A stretch of 64,000 nt of DNA, taken from CBDHDN01 sp965261585. GTDB taxonomy: Bacteria; Pseudomonadota; Alphaproteobacteria; UBA6615. Position numbers and translations under genes: made by a program. A model generated the notes under the pieces. That model searched no databases. It saw nothing but the letters and a program-made list of their open reading frames with translations, and was not told the origin of the DNA. This document shows positions 16,008 to 26,315 of the stretch, one piece after another (position 1 is the first letter of the stretch; every line of letters begins with the position of its first letter). The stretch lies in contig CBDHDN010000064.1 in NCBI GenBank assembly GCA_965261585.1, positions 124,001 through 188,000 of the forward strand, written 5' to 3'.

Positions 16008-17104
16008 TCACGCGGCCTCGCGGGTTTGGCTGTCGATCGGTTGGCCATCGGCGTGGTATCGCGCCAGACATCGCGGTCCATGGAAGACGGCCATTGTGCC
16101 GTCGGGGTATTCGTGGACGCGGACCCTGGCCTTGACGTAATGGCGGCGGTGGCGGCCGGCGGGGATCTGAAGTGCCAGGCGCTTGTAGCGCACCGTGTTG
16201 TCGTTTGAGACGGTGCGTTCCTCGTGGATGCACAGGATGTCGTCGAGCGCGCCGGTGAAGGGGACGAAGGCGGTGCCCTGGTCCTCGGCCGGGGTCGCGA
16301 AGCGGGCGTTGTGTTGTTGCAGGAAGACCTCCTTGAGGAAGCGGTTGGCCTCGACCATGTCGGTGATGCCGGCGAGCCTGAGTTCCTGGGGCAGGCGCTT
16401 CTGCAAGGTGCCGAACATGCGCTCCGAGCGCCCCCTTGCCTCGGGCGAGTAGGCCGGGATCAACTCGATGCCGAGCTGCGCCAGGGCGCGGCCGACCTGG
16501 GTCGGGGTGTCCTTGTCCACCTTGCCGCCGGCCTCGGGCGTGTTCCAGTAGTGGCTGGCGCGGTCGGCGTAGAGCGAGCAGAACAGGCCCTTGGCCCGGA
16601 TCGCCTCGGACACCCCCTGGAAGCTCGACATGGTGCCCTCTTCGGCGACGAAGAAGGCCGAGTAGATATCGCTGGTCGCATCGTCCATGGTGACGATCAG
16701 GTCCCACCATCGACCGGGGACCCACTCGTGGCTCGAGCCGTCCTGGTGCAACATCATGCCGGGCAGGGCACGGCGCGGCCGCTTGCGCCGGTGCGCCCCA
16801 CGCCTGGGCGCCGCGCGCCTGCGCCCATGGGCTTGCAAGCTCAGCCGCAGCCAGTTGTAGCTGCGCTTGAAGCCGTGATCGGCCACCAGCTTCTCGTGGA
16901 AGTGCTTGGCCGTGAAGTCCCAGTAGCGGGTGTCGAACAACTCCAGCACCCGCGCCACCTCGTCCACCGGCGCGCGCCGCGCCGAGAGGCGGCCCAGGCG
17001 GCGGTCGTAGAGACCGTCGGCTCCCTCCGCCTCGTAGCGGTCGCGCCAGCGCCGGAAGGTGCGCTCCGAGACACCCAGAACCTCCGCCGCCTCCGCCTGG
17101 CTCA
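16008..17104 (-). CDS. ISNCY-family transposase, exon 2
   Basis: Main part of the transposase, from LSQAEAAEVLGVSERTFRRW (HTH) through the integrase core to the stop at 16008. DDE-type residues: Asp in VTMDDATSDIY, Asp in LYADRASHYW, Glu in ARGRSERMF. Exon 1 is 19088-19166. Removing the intron joins HRGG to LSQAE in frame and yields exactly 391 residues, the same length as the intact relative at 28798-29973. The Ala in YADRAS replaces a Gly conserved in that relative, which could lower activity. Confidence 0.88.
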
Positions 17105-19087
17105 GTAGAGTCGGGGGCTGGCGCGCCAGCTTTAAGGGTCCGGTGGCGGTTCCGTCGCTTTCGCTCCGGGCCTCAGTCCGGCTCCCGTGGCCACGTTTCC
17201 AGTCCCCCGCTCATCAAACCGGACGTGCGGATCTCTCGCATCCGGCTTTCGGACGAGATCATACCTTCGCACTCGGAAGGCCTATCGTCTGCCGCGTGAG
17301 ACGCGTGAGGCCATATTCATCGTATAGCCGGGCGTCCGGGAAATGCACGAATTTCCCGAACCGCGTCTTGTGCTTTCGACAGAGCCACTGACGGAGCCGC
17401 CTGACCGCGTGTTGGTTGACCGCGCTATAAGCTGGGCTGACCTGACCAAGACAGAAGTAGTTCGCCCACCCGACGATGGTCCGGTTCAGGCGTTCCACCA
17501 CCATTTCCGACGGCAGCAGCTGGTAGCGTGGCGTGGTGATATCGCTGATCGTGCGGCAAATGCTCTGGACGCTCGCTTTGCTGGGTCGGGTTCCAGTGTA
17601 GGTCCCCTCCCCGGTCGGGCGGTAGTTGCGTCCGATGCGGTAGCCCAGAAACTCCAATGGCCCCTCCGGGCACCGCAAGCATCGGGTCTTCCGTTCGTTG
17701 ACCGGCAGCTTCAGACCCTCCATGAGCCGCTCGACCGCCGTCAGCATTTCCGCCGCCGGGGCCTTGCCGAGCACGCAAAGGTCGTCCGCGTAGTTCACGA
17801 TTTCCGAACGGAAGCGCCGGGCATAGCCCAGCACCTTCCAACCCAGTATGAAGCGCCGCATATAGAGGTTGCTGAGCAGCGGCGAGATCGGCGCCCCTTG
17901 CGGGGTTCCTTTCCGCTCCCTGCGCGCCCGGTTCGTGCGGCTGGTGCCGCCCTTGCCGTCGTCCTCCTCCACCGGCATCTCCAGCCACGCCTTGATGAGT
18001 CCGAGCATCCGCCCGTCGCTGATGCGCCGGGCGAGGCTTTTCATCAATTCGGCGTGCGGAATTTCGCCGAAGTAGTTGGACAAATCGCAATCAACCACCT
18101 CGTTGTGCCCCCTGTACAGGAGACGATGAACGCGTTGTACCGCGTCGAGGGCGCTCCGCTCCGGCCTGTAGGCGTACTGCTCCGGTTGCAAGTCGGCTTC
18201 GAACATCGGTGTCAGCACGAGCATGGCCGATGTCTGCGCCACTCGGTCCCGTATGCAGGGAATGCCCAATGGCCGGAACTTGCCGGGCTGTTTCTTCGGG
18301 ATCAGAACCTGTCGCACCGGCTTCGGTGTGTAGGTGGCATCCCTCAGTTCCCGCGCCAGTTCCCCGAGCCAGCGGTCCACGCCGTACGCCTTGATGTCCG
18401 CGAAGTTCTCTCCGTCCACCCCGGCAGCGCCGCCATTGCGGCGAACCTGCCTCCAGGCTTCCATCAAGAAGTCCTCGCGCCACACCTTGTCAATCAGCGA
18501 ATGGAACCGCCGTCCGGGTTCTTCCTTAGCTTTCGCATGTAACACGGTCTGGAATTTCCGAACCTTTTCTGACCCTGTTAGGCTCTCGCCAGTGGTCACG
18601 TCTTGCTTCCTTTCCGTATTGCTCTCGAACCAGGGCTCCTTTCCTCCGCCGGCATTACCCGGCCTCCGCGGTACTACGAGCCCATCCGCCACCCTGCCGG
18701 CCCGGCCTGCCCCTCACGGGGTTCCGGTTGGTGAGTGCACACCACCGACAGGGCTTCCCGTGTTGCTCCCATCCTCCTGCTCCATGCGTGCAGCCACCAT
18801 TACCCCGGCGGAGCCGGCCGGTGCGCGTGTCGTTCTCTTCCCGGCCGGTGGCAGCCTTCCCCGAGTAGCTGACGGGTCGGCTTCCGCATTCCAAGTTTCG
18901 AGGCCTGCTCGGTGTTCACTCGCGTTGCGGCCCGCATGGTCGCTGAACCGCCCAGGGCGGTCCGTTTCTCGGAGTGCTTCAAACGATGTCGTTACCTCCA
19001 TCATTCGCTCTGATTGCTACCGGCTGGAACGACAGTTGCCGGGCGGGATTTTCACCCGCTGAAGGATGGTGCCTTTCCACGGCACAC
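17105..19087 (-). mobile_element. Group II intron, 1983 bp, inside the ISNCY transposase gene
   Basis: 5' end GTGTGCC at 19087 on the minus strand fits the GUGYG consensus; EBS/domain I-like sequence GGGTGAAAATCCCGCC..GGCAACTGTC follows. A domain V candidate at 17216-17248 pairs AAGCCGGATGCG with CGCACGTCCGGTTT and contains the AGC triad. Domain VI is the stem GGGGGACTGG / CCAGCCCCC, and the 3' end is CTCTAC at 17105. The boundaries are supported independently: excision restores a 391-codon transposase. The reverse transcriptase lies in domain IV. Confidence 0.88.
17259..18599 (-). CDS. ltrA: Group II intron-encoded reverse transcriptase/maturase (LtrA-like)
   Basis: Helps the intron splice and copies it into new sites. 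446 residues from the GTG at 18599, preceded by AAAGGAAG. Reverse transcriptase blocks in order: RRNGGAAGVDGENF (RT1), RPLGIPCIRDRV (RT2), DLSNYFGEIPH (RT3), GTPQGAPISPLLSNLYMRRF (RT4), and IVNYADDLCVL with the catalytic YADD (RT5). The maturase domain X follows (LEFLGYRIG, WANYFCLG). There is no HNH endonuclease at the C-terminus, so retrohoming may rely on nascent DNA strands as in other En-minus introns. Confidence 0.95.
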   Translation of the reverse strand: MTTGESLTGSEKVRKFQTVLHAKAKEEPGRRFHSLIDKVWREDFLMEAWRQVRRNGGAAGVDGENFADIKAYGVDRWLGELARELRDATYTPKPVRQVLIPKKQPGKFRPLGIPCIRDRVAQTSAMLVLTPMFEADLQPEQYAYRPERSALDAVQRVHRLLYRGHNEVVDCDLSNYFGEIPHAELMKSLARRISDGRMLGLIKAWLEMPVEEDDGKGGTSRTNRARRERKGTPQGAPISPLLSNLYMRRFILGWKVLGYARRFRSEIVNYADDLCVLGKAPAAEMLTAVERLMEGLKLPVNERKTRCLRCPEGPLEFLGYRIGRNYRPTGEGTYTGTRPSKASVQSICRTISDITTPRYQLLPSEMVVERLNRTIVGWANYFCLGQVSPAYSAVNQHAVRRLRQWLCRKHKTRFGKFVHFPDARLYDEYGLTRLTRQTIGLPSAKV

Positions 19088-19166
19088 AGCCACCCCGATG
19101 GGTGCGCCCGTAAACCTCCTCGAACTTCATCAATCTCAGTCCCTGTACCTGCTCCGTCCGACGCAT
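19088..19166 (-). CDS. ISNCY-family transposase, exon 1
   Basis: First 26 codons of the transposase. The ATG at 19166 follows GGAGGGAGGCG, a strong Shine-Dalgarno, and the product MRRTEQVQGLRLMKFEEVYG aligns with the N-terminus of the intact relative at 28798. The coding sequence is interrupted after ..HRGG(L) by the intron 5' end at 19087 and continues at 17104. Confidence 0.85.
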
Positions 19167-19300
19167 CGCCTCCCTCCATGGCTTGGAGGCGTTCTAAAAC
19201 CGGACAGATCATCTGGTACATAAACCGGACATATCGCGTGTTACCGACACGACGCTGCCGCGCACTTGACAACGCCGGAGCTCCGGACGACTTCGTGGTC

Positions 19301-19624
19301 ATGACCCGCCCCGATGTCGAAGAACTGTTGGCAGACTTCGCAGATGAGCGGGAGCTAAGAGCAGCCGTCGACGAACAGCGAATCGAGGATTTTCTGCCTG
19401 TGGAACATGCGGCGCGGATCTTCGGTGACGAGCATCCCGCGCGCGTCTGGCGGCAGCATCGTGGCCTGACGATGCAGGCCGTCGCCGCGAGTGCGGGCGT
19501 ATCAGCTGCCTACCTCTCCGAGATCGAAACGGGCAAGAAGCCAGGCTCCGTTACCACGTTGCGGAAGATCGCCGCGGCCCTCGACCTTCGCATTGAGGAC
19601 CTGCTCGCGGGCGGCACGGACTAG
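19301..19624 (+). CDS. XRE-family helix-turn-helix regulator (antitoxin-like)
   Basis: Small DNA-binding protein, 107 residues from the ATG at 19301. The C-terminal half is a clear HTH_3 domain: LTMQAVAASAGVSAAYLSEIETGKKPGSVTTLRKIAAALDL. The N-terminal half (TRPDVEELLADFADE, IEDFLPVEHA) resembles antitoxins of HigA/RelB-associated type. The frame stays open upstream, reading DDFVVM before this ATG. Across the ISNCY insertion it would have continued from an ATG at about 15837, so the true 5' end may have been cut off. No toxin gene is adjacent. Confidence 0.75.
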   Translation: MTRPDVEELLADFADERELRAAVDEQRIEDFLPVEHAARIFGDEHPARVWRQHRGLTMQAVAASAGVSAAYLSEIETGKKPGSVTTLRKIAAALDLRIEDLLAGGTD

Positions 19625-19631
19625 CGGGTTC

Positions 19632-20426
19632 TCACGCCTTCAGCTTGTAGCCGCGGGCGAACAGTCGGTAGGCGGCGGCGAACAGCAGCACGTCGACGGC
19701 CAGGACGGCCAGCGCGCTGATCAGCGGATCGCTGTCGGCGCGCCCGGTAAAGCCGTAGCGGATGCCGTCGACGACGTGGAACACCGGGTTGAACTGCGCC
19801 ACCAGGCGTGCCGTCGGCGTTAGCCGGTCGAGCGAGAAGAAGACACCGGACAGGAACACGACCGGCATGAAGACGAACGTCTGCACGCCCGACAGGTGGT
19901 CCCACTTGGCCGCCCACAGGCCCGACAGCTGGCCGAACAGGGCGATCATCATGGCGCCGCCGAACGCGAAGTAGAGCGTCACCAGTGGCGCCGCCGGAAA
20001 GCCCAGGCCGAACGGGATCAACACGAGCCAGACCGACAGGCCGGCCAGCAATGCGCCCGTTGCCGACGCCAGGGCGTAGGCGATCACGATCTCCACCGGA
20101 GCCAGCGGCGCCGCGACGATGTCGTTGATGATGTGCTCTACCTTGTCGTAGACGAGCGAGAAGGCGGTCGCCTCGAAAGCGCGTTCCAGCACCGCGGCGG
20201 CGACCAGACCGGGCAGCAGAAAGGCCAGGAACGGCATGCCGCCCATCGTCTGGGCAACGCCGCGAATGACGAGGGTGAACACGCCGGCGAACAGGACCGA
20301 GCGCAGCGCCGGCGCGGCCAGGGTGATACCCCAGATCTTGAAGCCGCGGTGGATCTCGCGCCGATAGAGGCTGCTCAGCCCCAACGCGTTGACGCGGCCG
20401 AACCGGCGGGCCCGCGGGGCCGTCAC
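19632..20426 (-). CDS. ABC-2 type transporter permease (second of tandem pair)
   Basis: Membrane subunit of an ABC exporter, 264 residues from a GTG at 20426 that overlaps the stop of the upstream paralogue. About six TM segments. Family motifs: FLLPGLVAAAVLERAFEAT, NDIVAAPLAPVEIVIAYALA, FVFMPVVFLSGVFFSLDRLT and FNPVFHVVDGIRYGFTGRADSDP. Its last residues (FARGYKLKA) are identical to those of the paralogue at 20423, so this is a tandem duplication. The ATPase is not in the window. COG0842-type exporters carry drugs, lipids or polysaccharides. Confidence 0.88.
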   Translation of the reverse strand: MTAPRARRFGRVNALGLSSLYRREIHRGFKIWGITLAAPALRSVLFAGVFTLVIRGVAQTMGGMPFLAFLLPGLVAAAVLERAFEATAFSLVYDKVEHIINDIVAAPLAPVEIVIAYALASATGALLAGLSVWLVLIPFGLGFPAAPLVTLYFAFGGAMMIALFGQLSGLWAAKWDHLSGVQTFVFMPVVFLSGVFFSLDRLTPTARLVAQFNPVFHVVDGIRYGFTGRADSDPLISALAVLAVDVLLFAAAYRLFARGYKLKA

Positions 20427-21262
20427 GCCTTCAACTTGTAGCCGCGAGCGAACATGCGGTAGGTCGCGACGAACAGGCCCGTGTCGACGGCGACCATCAC
20501 CGCGACGCCGATCAGTGGATCGGCATCGGCGCGGCCGATGAAGCCATAGCGAAAGCCGTCGATCACGTAGAAGAACGGATTGAGCTGGGCCACCAACTGC
20601 CATGCCCCGGGCAGGCGCTCGATCGAGTAGAACGTCCCCGACAGGAACGAGAGCGGCATGACGACGAAGTTCGTCACCGCCGCGAGATGATCGAACTTCT
20701 CGGCCCAGATGCCGCCCATCATGCCCAGCAGCGACAGCATCAGCGACGCCGCGACCGCGTGGAACACGATCAGCACGGGTGCGTGAATGCCGACCGGCAC
20801 GAACAGCGCCATCACCGTGCCGGTCGCGATGCCGACGACGACACCGCGGGTAACGCCGCCGCCGGCGAAGCCGACGGTCAGCTCGGCCGGCGACAGCGGC
20901 GGCATCAGCACGTCGACGATATTGCCTTGGATCTTGGCGATGACCAGCGACGACGAGGTGTTGGCGAACGCGTTCTGCATCATCGCCATCATGATTAGGC
21001 CGGGCACCAGGAACCGCACGAACGGCACGTCGCCGACGGTGCGCACCACGCCGCCCAGCGCCAGTGAGAAGATCGCGAAAAACAACAGCGAGGTGACGAC
21101 CGGCGCCGCGATCGTCTGGGTGAAGACATTGAGGAAGCGCTTGACCTCCTTGGCGTAGAGCGTCCACAGGCCGAGCCAGTTCACGAGCCCGATATGGCGC
21201 ACCGTCAGCGCGCCGGCGGGCGACGGGTGCTCCGCCGGCGCGTTGCGGGTGGTATCGGTCAT
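20423..21262 (-). CDS. ABC-2 type transporter permease (first of tandem pair)
   Basis: 279 residues with an N-terminal cytoplasmic segment (WTLYAKEVKRFLNVFTQTI) and about six TM segments. It shares with the neighbour the motifs FLVPGLIMMAMMQNAF, VVMPLSFLSGTFYSIERLP, LNPFFYVIDGFRYGFIGRADADP and FARGYKLKA. Two homologous but diverged permeases transcribed together suggest a heterodimeric exporter. A separate ATPase gene would be expected, but the gene upstream (21287-23625) is an MscS-type channel. Confidence 0.9.
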   Translation of the reverse strand: MTDTTRNAPAEHPSPAGALTVRHIGLVNWLGLWTLYAKEVKRFLNVFTQTIAAPVVTSLLFFAIFSLALGGVVRTVGDVPFVRFLVPGLIMMAMMQNAFANTSSSLVIAKIQGNIVDVLMPPLSPAELTVGFAGGGVTRGVVVGIATGTVMALFVPVGIHAPVLIVFHAVAASLMLSLLGMMGGIWAEKFDHLAAVTNFVVMPLSFLSGTFYSIERLPGAWQLVAQLNPFFYVIDGFRYGFIGRADADPLIGVAVMVAVDTGLFVATYRMFARGYKLKA

Positions 21263-21286
21263 GCCGGAGCGTGCGGCCCGGCCGCG

Positions 21287-23625
21287 CTACACGTCTTCAT
21301 CGCCGACCCCGCGGGACCGACGTTGCCGCAGGTCCGTGATCTGGGCCGAGATGTCCGCCGGCTCCGGCGGCTCTGGCGGCTCGGGCGCCGCCGCACGCTC
21401 CGGCGCATCGCCGGTGCCCAGCCTGACGTGCGCCGCGGGAGCCGCGCCGTCCTTGTTTTCGCCGAAATACAGTGTCGTGTGCGGGAACGGGATCTCGATG
21501 CCACGTTCGTCGAAGGCTTTTTTCATCAGCCGGTTGAACGCGCGCTTCACGCCCCATTGCGTGATCGGCAGCGTCTTGATCCGCACCTTGACGACGACGG
21601 CGCTGTCGGCGAACGCATCGACGCCGAGGACTTCCAGCGGCTCCAGGATGTTCGGCCCGACCCTCGGGATCCTCGCGCAGCTCGGCGGCCACCGACTCCA
21701 TGACCTCGACCACCTCGTCGGTGTCCTCGCGGTAGGCGACACCCACCTCCATTAGCGCGTAGGAGAAGTCCTTGGTCAAATTCTCCACGGTCGTGACCTC
21801 GCCGAACGGTACGGTATGCACGGTACCGCTGAGGTCGCGCAGGCGGATCGTGCGGATCGACATCGCCTCGACCAGTCCGATATGGCCGCCGACCCGGGCG
21901 ACGTCGCCGACCGAGACCGTGTCCTCCATCAGGATGAACAGACCGGTGATGATGTCGCGGACCAAGGTCTGCGACCCGAAACCGATAGCCAGTCCGACGA
22001 CACCGGCGCCGGCCAGCAACGGCGTGATGTTGATGCCGATACGGTCCAGCACCATTAGCGCGACGATGACGCCGACGCTAACCCGAGCGGCGTTGCGCGC
22101 CAGCGGCAGCAGGGTGCGCATGCGGGCGGTGCGCGGCAGTGCATTGCCGTCGGCACCGGTCTTACCGAGATAGCGGTCGATCGACGAGCCGACGAGTTCC
22201 AGCACGACGATGGCGCCGAGGACGATGATGGCGATCTGCACCACGGCGCCGATCACTCGGCCGCCACTGCCCCGACGCCAGCCAGTTCAGCGGGTCGGCA
22301 CCCCAGGCTTGGCCGATCGCGATGGCCGCCAGGACCCAGATGACAGCGCGCACGACGACGCCGACGACGCGCAGGTAGCCGCCGGCCCGCGCCTCCAGCC
22401 CGGGGAACCGCCGCTTGGCGTCTTCGCCCAGCGCAAACACGCGGCTCAGCACCCGCCAGGCCGCGAGGGAAAGCAGCTGCGCCGCGATCAACACGACGAT
22501 CGTGACGACCGTCGCCCGTGCGGCGAACAGGAACCCGCCCTCGACATCCAGCAGCCAAACTCCATAGAGCCCGGCGGCGTAGAGTATCGCCACCACATGC
22601 CAGACGGCGGCGAAGCGCAGGCGCAGGCTGGCCCAACCGCGCCGGCTCGTGCCGCCGCCGCCGGCGATCACTCGCTCGACGGGTTGGCGCAACTGCAGGA
22701 TCAGGACGACCGCAAGCGCCGCCAGCAACAGTCCGACGAGCTTCAGAATGACGGCCGGCGCCGCCGCCGGCAGCTGCGCCGCCCCGGCGATGGCGGCGAT
22801 CAGGTAGCCGTAGACCCCGGTGTTGGCGAACCGGCGGACCCACAGGTACGCATAGTGGGCGTTCTCGTCCTTGATGGGGAACAGGCGCAAGGCGGCGGCC
22901 CGCGGCGCCAGGATCGCTCGGGCGACGACGAGGATCGCGCGGGCCAGCACGCTCGCCTTGACCAGCGCGACGATCATCTGCTCGGTAACGGCCAAAGGCT
23001 GTGTCGCCGGCAGGGCGACCTGGGCCGCCACGGCGAAGGCGGCAATCGGCACCAGCTCCAGCGCCGTCCGTCCGGCGAGCGCCGGCACGCGGACGAGCCA
23101 GCGGTCCGTGCCCGGTGTCTCGAGCGCGCGCCGCGGCCGGGCGAGCAGCCGTCCGGCGACCCAATCGGCGAGCAGCGCGATGACGAGCACCGCCACGAGC
23201 TTGCCGATGGCGTCCAGCCACCGGTCGCGTGCGGCCGGGCTCGTGACCTGGGCCTGCACCCACGGCACGATCTCCGGCGCCGCGACCAGAACCTCGGCAC
23301 CGCGCACGAACTGCTCGCTGACGGCGCGCAGGCGTGCGGTCAGGCCGGCCACGAAGCCATCCCCGTCGACCGTCTCGCCCGACAGCGCCGCCGCGCTCCG
23401 ACGCGCCGTGGCCAGCGCCTGCAGCTCGCTGACCAGCTGCGCGCGCGCGCCCTCGTCCTGCAGCGTTCGGATCAACGCGTCCAGAGCCGCGACACCGCCG
23501 GCTTCGTCGACCGGTTGGATCTGCCCGGCCGGCCGGTCGGGCGCCTGGGCCCAGCCCGACAGCGGCTGCAGCGCCACCAGCGCGACCGCCACGGCGCCTG
23601 CGAACAGGTTGCCTAGAAACCGCAT
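21287..23625 (-). pseudogene. MscS-family mechanosensitive channel, two frameshifts
   Basis: Large small-conductance mechanosensitive channel of about 780 residues. A signal peptide (MRFLGNLFAGAVAVALVALQ), an extended periplasmic/TM region, then the MscS core (LLAGAGVVGLAIGFGSQTLVRDIITGLFILMED) and the beta domain (VEAMSIRTIRLRDLSGTVHTVPFGEV). Continuity is broken twice: an extra G in the run at 22270-22273 (LASG / SGGRVIGAVVQ) and an extra C at 21666-21668 (LREDP / RVGPNILEPLEVLG). Deleting one base at each gives a single open frame ending at 21287 with a proline-rich tail. Either a decaying gene or two consensus errors. Confidence 0.88.
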
Positions 23626-23713
23626 AGCGCACCCATACAGGAGGCCGAGACTACACCATAATCGCCGCGGAAGCGTCGCTGCATTGCGCCGACCAGCCGG
23701 GCCCGAGGGGCTG

Positions 23714-24922
23714 CTACGGGCTCACCGGCCGGCGCGCCCGGCCCATGCGTCGGCTCAACAGGATGCTGAGCAGCAACACCGGCGCCAACGTCGCGGCCCC
23801 GACAATGTACGGCCAGTCGGTGCCGACGCTGACGAACAGGAAACCCGGCGCAGACCGGGCCGACGACCCGGGCGAGGCTGAGCGTCGATTGCACCAGGCC
23901 AAGGGCGCCGCCGGTCCGGTCCTGCCGGCTTTGCTGGGAGATCAGGCTTTGCAGTGCCGGGTTGCCCATGCCGACGCCGGCACCGATCAACGCCAGCGCC
24001 AGATAGATGACGCCCGAGCCGGCCGATGCCGCCACCAGCGCCATGCCCAGCGCCAGCAGCAGGCTGGCCGCTTCGACGACGGAGATCTCGCCAAAGCGGC
24101 GCGCCATGGGGCCGACCAGGAAGGCCTGGCAGGCGACGCCGACGACGCCGGCGAAGACGAAGATGATGCCGACTTGGCGCGGTCCCCAGCCGATCGTCGA
24201 GCCGGCCCACAGGGCGAACGTGGATTCGAGGGTGGAGACGACATAGCCGACGAGGAACAGGATCGCGATGGTGAGGCCGATATTGGGCAGGCTGAGCGCG
24301 CGGACCTGCAGTTCCAACTCGCCCTCCTCGGGCTCCGGTTGGGCCGTGGCCCGCGATTCGCGCAGCGCGACGATCGAGACGAGGAACGCAAGCGTCGAGC
24401 CGCCTGCTGCAACGAGGGTCGGCAGCTGCAGGTTCGGCGCCTCTGGGTCGCCCGACAGCCACGCCCCAGCGCCGCGCCGACGATGAACCCCAGGCCGAAC
24501 GCGGCGCCGACGAAGCCCATGCCGCGGGCCCGCCGGTCCGACGCCGTGACGTCCGCGACATAGGCCTCTGCGGCGGGAAAGTTGCCGGTCATGATGCCGG
24601 CGATGGCCCGGGCGGCAAACAGCATCCACAGCTGCGACGCCAGGGCGATGATTACCAACGACAATGCCCCGGCGAAGAACGTCATGAGCAGGATCGGCTT
24701 GCGGCCCCAGCGGTCGCTGACGCGGCCCCACAGCGGTGCGAAGACGAGCTGCATCAGCGGGAAAGTGGCGATCAGCCAGGCGACGTCCTGCACGTCGGCC
24801 CCCAAATCGAGGGCCATAAACGGCAGCAATGGAATAATGATGCCGAACCCCAGGATGTCGAGGAACAGGACTAGCCCGGATATTTCATGATGCGACTGAT
24901 TGTGTCCTGTTGGGCCGGTCAT
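23714..24922 (-). pseudogene. MFS transporter (TetA/multidrug type), two frameshifts
   Basis: Twelve-TM major facilitator, about 400 residues when repaired. N-terminal part MTGPTGHNQSH then LDILGFGIIIPLLPF, the motif A WGRVSDRWGRKPILL and the motif C region GFVGAAFGLGFIVGAALG. The frame moves near 24464-24467 (one G missing from the run: AALG / GAWLSGDPEAP), runs through IGWGPRQVGIIFVFAG, and moves again near 23841-23843 (one T extra: VCAGF / LFVSVGTDWPYIVG) to the stop at 23714. Drug/H+ antiport is likely from the family; substrate unknown. Confidence 0.87.
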
Positions 24923-25079
24923 CTGTCTCGAATGAGGCGAATCGGGACGGGTTTTGACCGGGGTTCATGGCCGCGGTGCAGGAGCGAAGCATTACGGTGT
25001 TCGGTGGCGGCGAGCGGTCGCGTTTACTGGTTGCCGCGGCACGGCATTGGGATCGTGTAAGGGACCGAAGGGGCGGCCG

Positions 25080-26292
25080 CTATCCTGGTTCGAGCCTGGT
25101 GGCGACCAGTGTGAACAGGGCCTGATCGGGACAGGCCGAGGAGAGCAGGAAGCGGACCCGACGGGTGTTGCGGATGACGACGGCGCCGATCTTGAGCAAG
25201 CGCAGGCGGATCGTGCCGACCTGGGCGTGGGCGGCCTCGGTGCCGGCCAGAGAACAGCTCGAACTGCTCCTTGATGCGGTTCTCCATGTTGCCGCGGGCA
25301 CAGTAGAGCATGTCGTAGAGCGCCATGCCGTCACCGGCGAGGCTGGTCACCACGAAGCGCGGGTTGGCGCCGCGGGCGGTGTGTTCGAGGCGCGCGATGA
25401 CGCGCCGCTCGCGGTTCCACGTCCCGGCGCCATAGCGGAGTTCGGCGAAGTGCCGTTGCTTGTCGCCGGTCGTGGCGAACAGTGCGCGCGCCTGGGCCAT
25501 CACGGGCGCCGCCAGCGCCTCCAGCCGCTTGTTCCTGGCCAGGCCGATGATGTAGTCGACGCCGTGACGCTCGCACCACGACAGCATGCGCCAGCGGCAG
25601 AAGCCGGAGTCCGCCCGCACGATGATGCGCACGGCGGGCCAGGCCAGGCGCAGCCGCCGCACCAGCAGCTTCAGCACTGCACCGGCATGCTTCGCCGGGT
25701 CGATGTCCGAGCGTCGCAGGTAGGCCGCCAGCAGATGATCGCCGGCGAACACGTAAAGCGGCAGGAAGCAGTAGTGGTCGTAGTAGCCATGGAAGAACCG
25801 GCCTTCTTGATGGCCGTGAACCGGGTCGTCCGTGGCATCGAAGTCGAGCACGATCTCGGCTGGCGGATCACCATGCGAGGCGATGAAGGCATCCGCCAGG
25901 ACCTCGTGGATCGCCCACGCCCAGCTCGCCTCGGCCTGGTTCTCGAAGCGGCACAGCGTCGGCGCGCTGGCCAGCGCCCGGTCTTGCCCCGTCGCCGTCT
26001 GCACCGCCACATCGTGGCGCAGCTCGGTGTGATCGTTCAGATCCTCATAGCCCAGCGCGATCGCGAACACCCGCTGGCGCAGCATGTCGACGAAGCGATG
26101 CCTGACCTTGCCGCGCTGGCGCCTGTCGCCGAGCCGACGCGCCACCGCCGCCGTCAGACCCAACCGCCGGTCCGCCTGGCGTAACAGCAGCACGCCGCCG
26201 TTGCTCGTCACATCGCCGCCGTCAAACGCCGCCTCGATCCGCCGCTTGCGGCAGACTGGAAACAGCACCGTCTCAGGGGTACAATTCGTCAC
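25080..26292 (-). pseudogene. IS1380-family transposase, frameshifted
   Basis: Transposase of about 400 residues. The GTG at 26292 gives VTNCTPETVLFPV, the usual IS1380 start. Conserved regions: FDGGDVTSNGGVLLLRQADR, VLDFDATDDPVHGHQEG (first Asp), IIVRADSGFCRW (second Asp), GNMENRIKEQFELFSG (Glu). An extra base in GGCCGGCACC at about 25243 shifts the frame; the family-like C-terminus EAAHAQVGTIRLRLLKIGAVV continues in the other frame to 25080. An IS66-type element sits 23 bp upstream of the start codon, in the IS1380 leader. The outer ends of this IS were not resolved. Confidence 0.85.
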
Positions 26293-26315
26293 CGCCGGGC
26301 TCCTGCGTTTGATCC

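Larger units (their letters stand above)
15863..19249 (-). mobile_element. ISNCY-type element carrying a group II intron, 16-bp target duplication
   Basis: Ends read TGTCGAGAACATTC at 15863 and, on the other strand, TGTCGGTAACACGC at 19249. Both contain CCGGTTTATGTACCA, giving imperfect terminal inverted repeats of about 40 bp. Perfect 16-bp direct repeats CGACGCTGCCGCGCAC flank it at 15847-15862 and 19250-19265, so the insertion is a clean single event. The total is 3387 bp; without the intron (17105-19087) the element is 1404 bp, comparable to the second ISNCY element at 28707-30054. It inserted just upstream of, or within the 5' part of, the XRE gene at 19301. Confidence 0.9.

Noticed and set aside
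18974..19300. Longer N-terminus for the XRE regulator
   Set aside because: That stretch is the group II intron 5' end and the ISNCY terminus, so the frame is fortuitous.
19301..21262. A toxin-antitoxin or efflux operon joining the XRE gene and the ABC-2 permeases
   Set aside because: The regulator is convergent with the permeases and no toxin or ATPase gene is adjacent.
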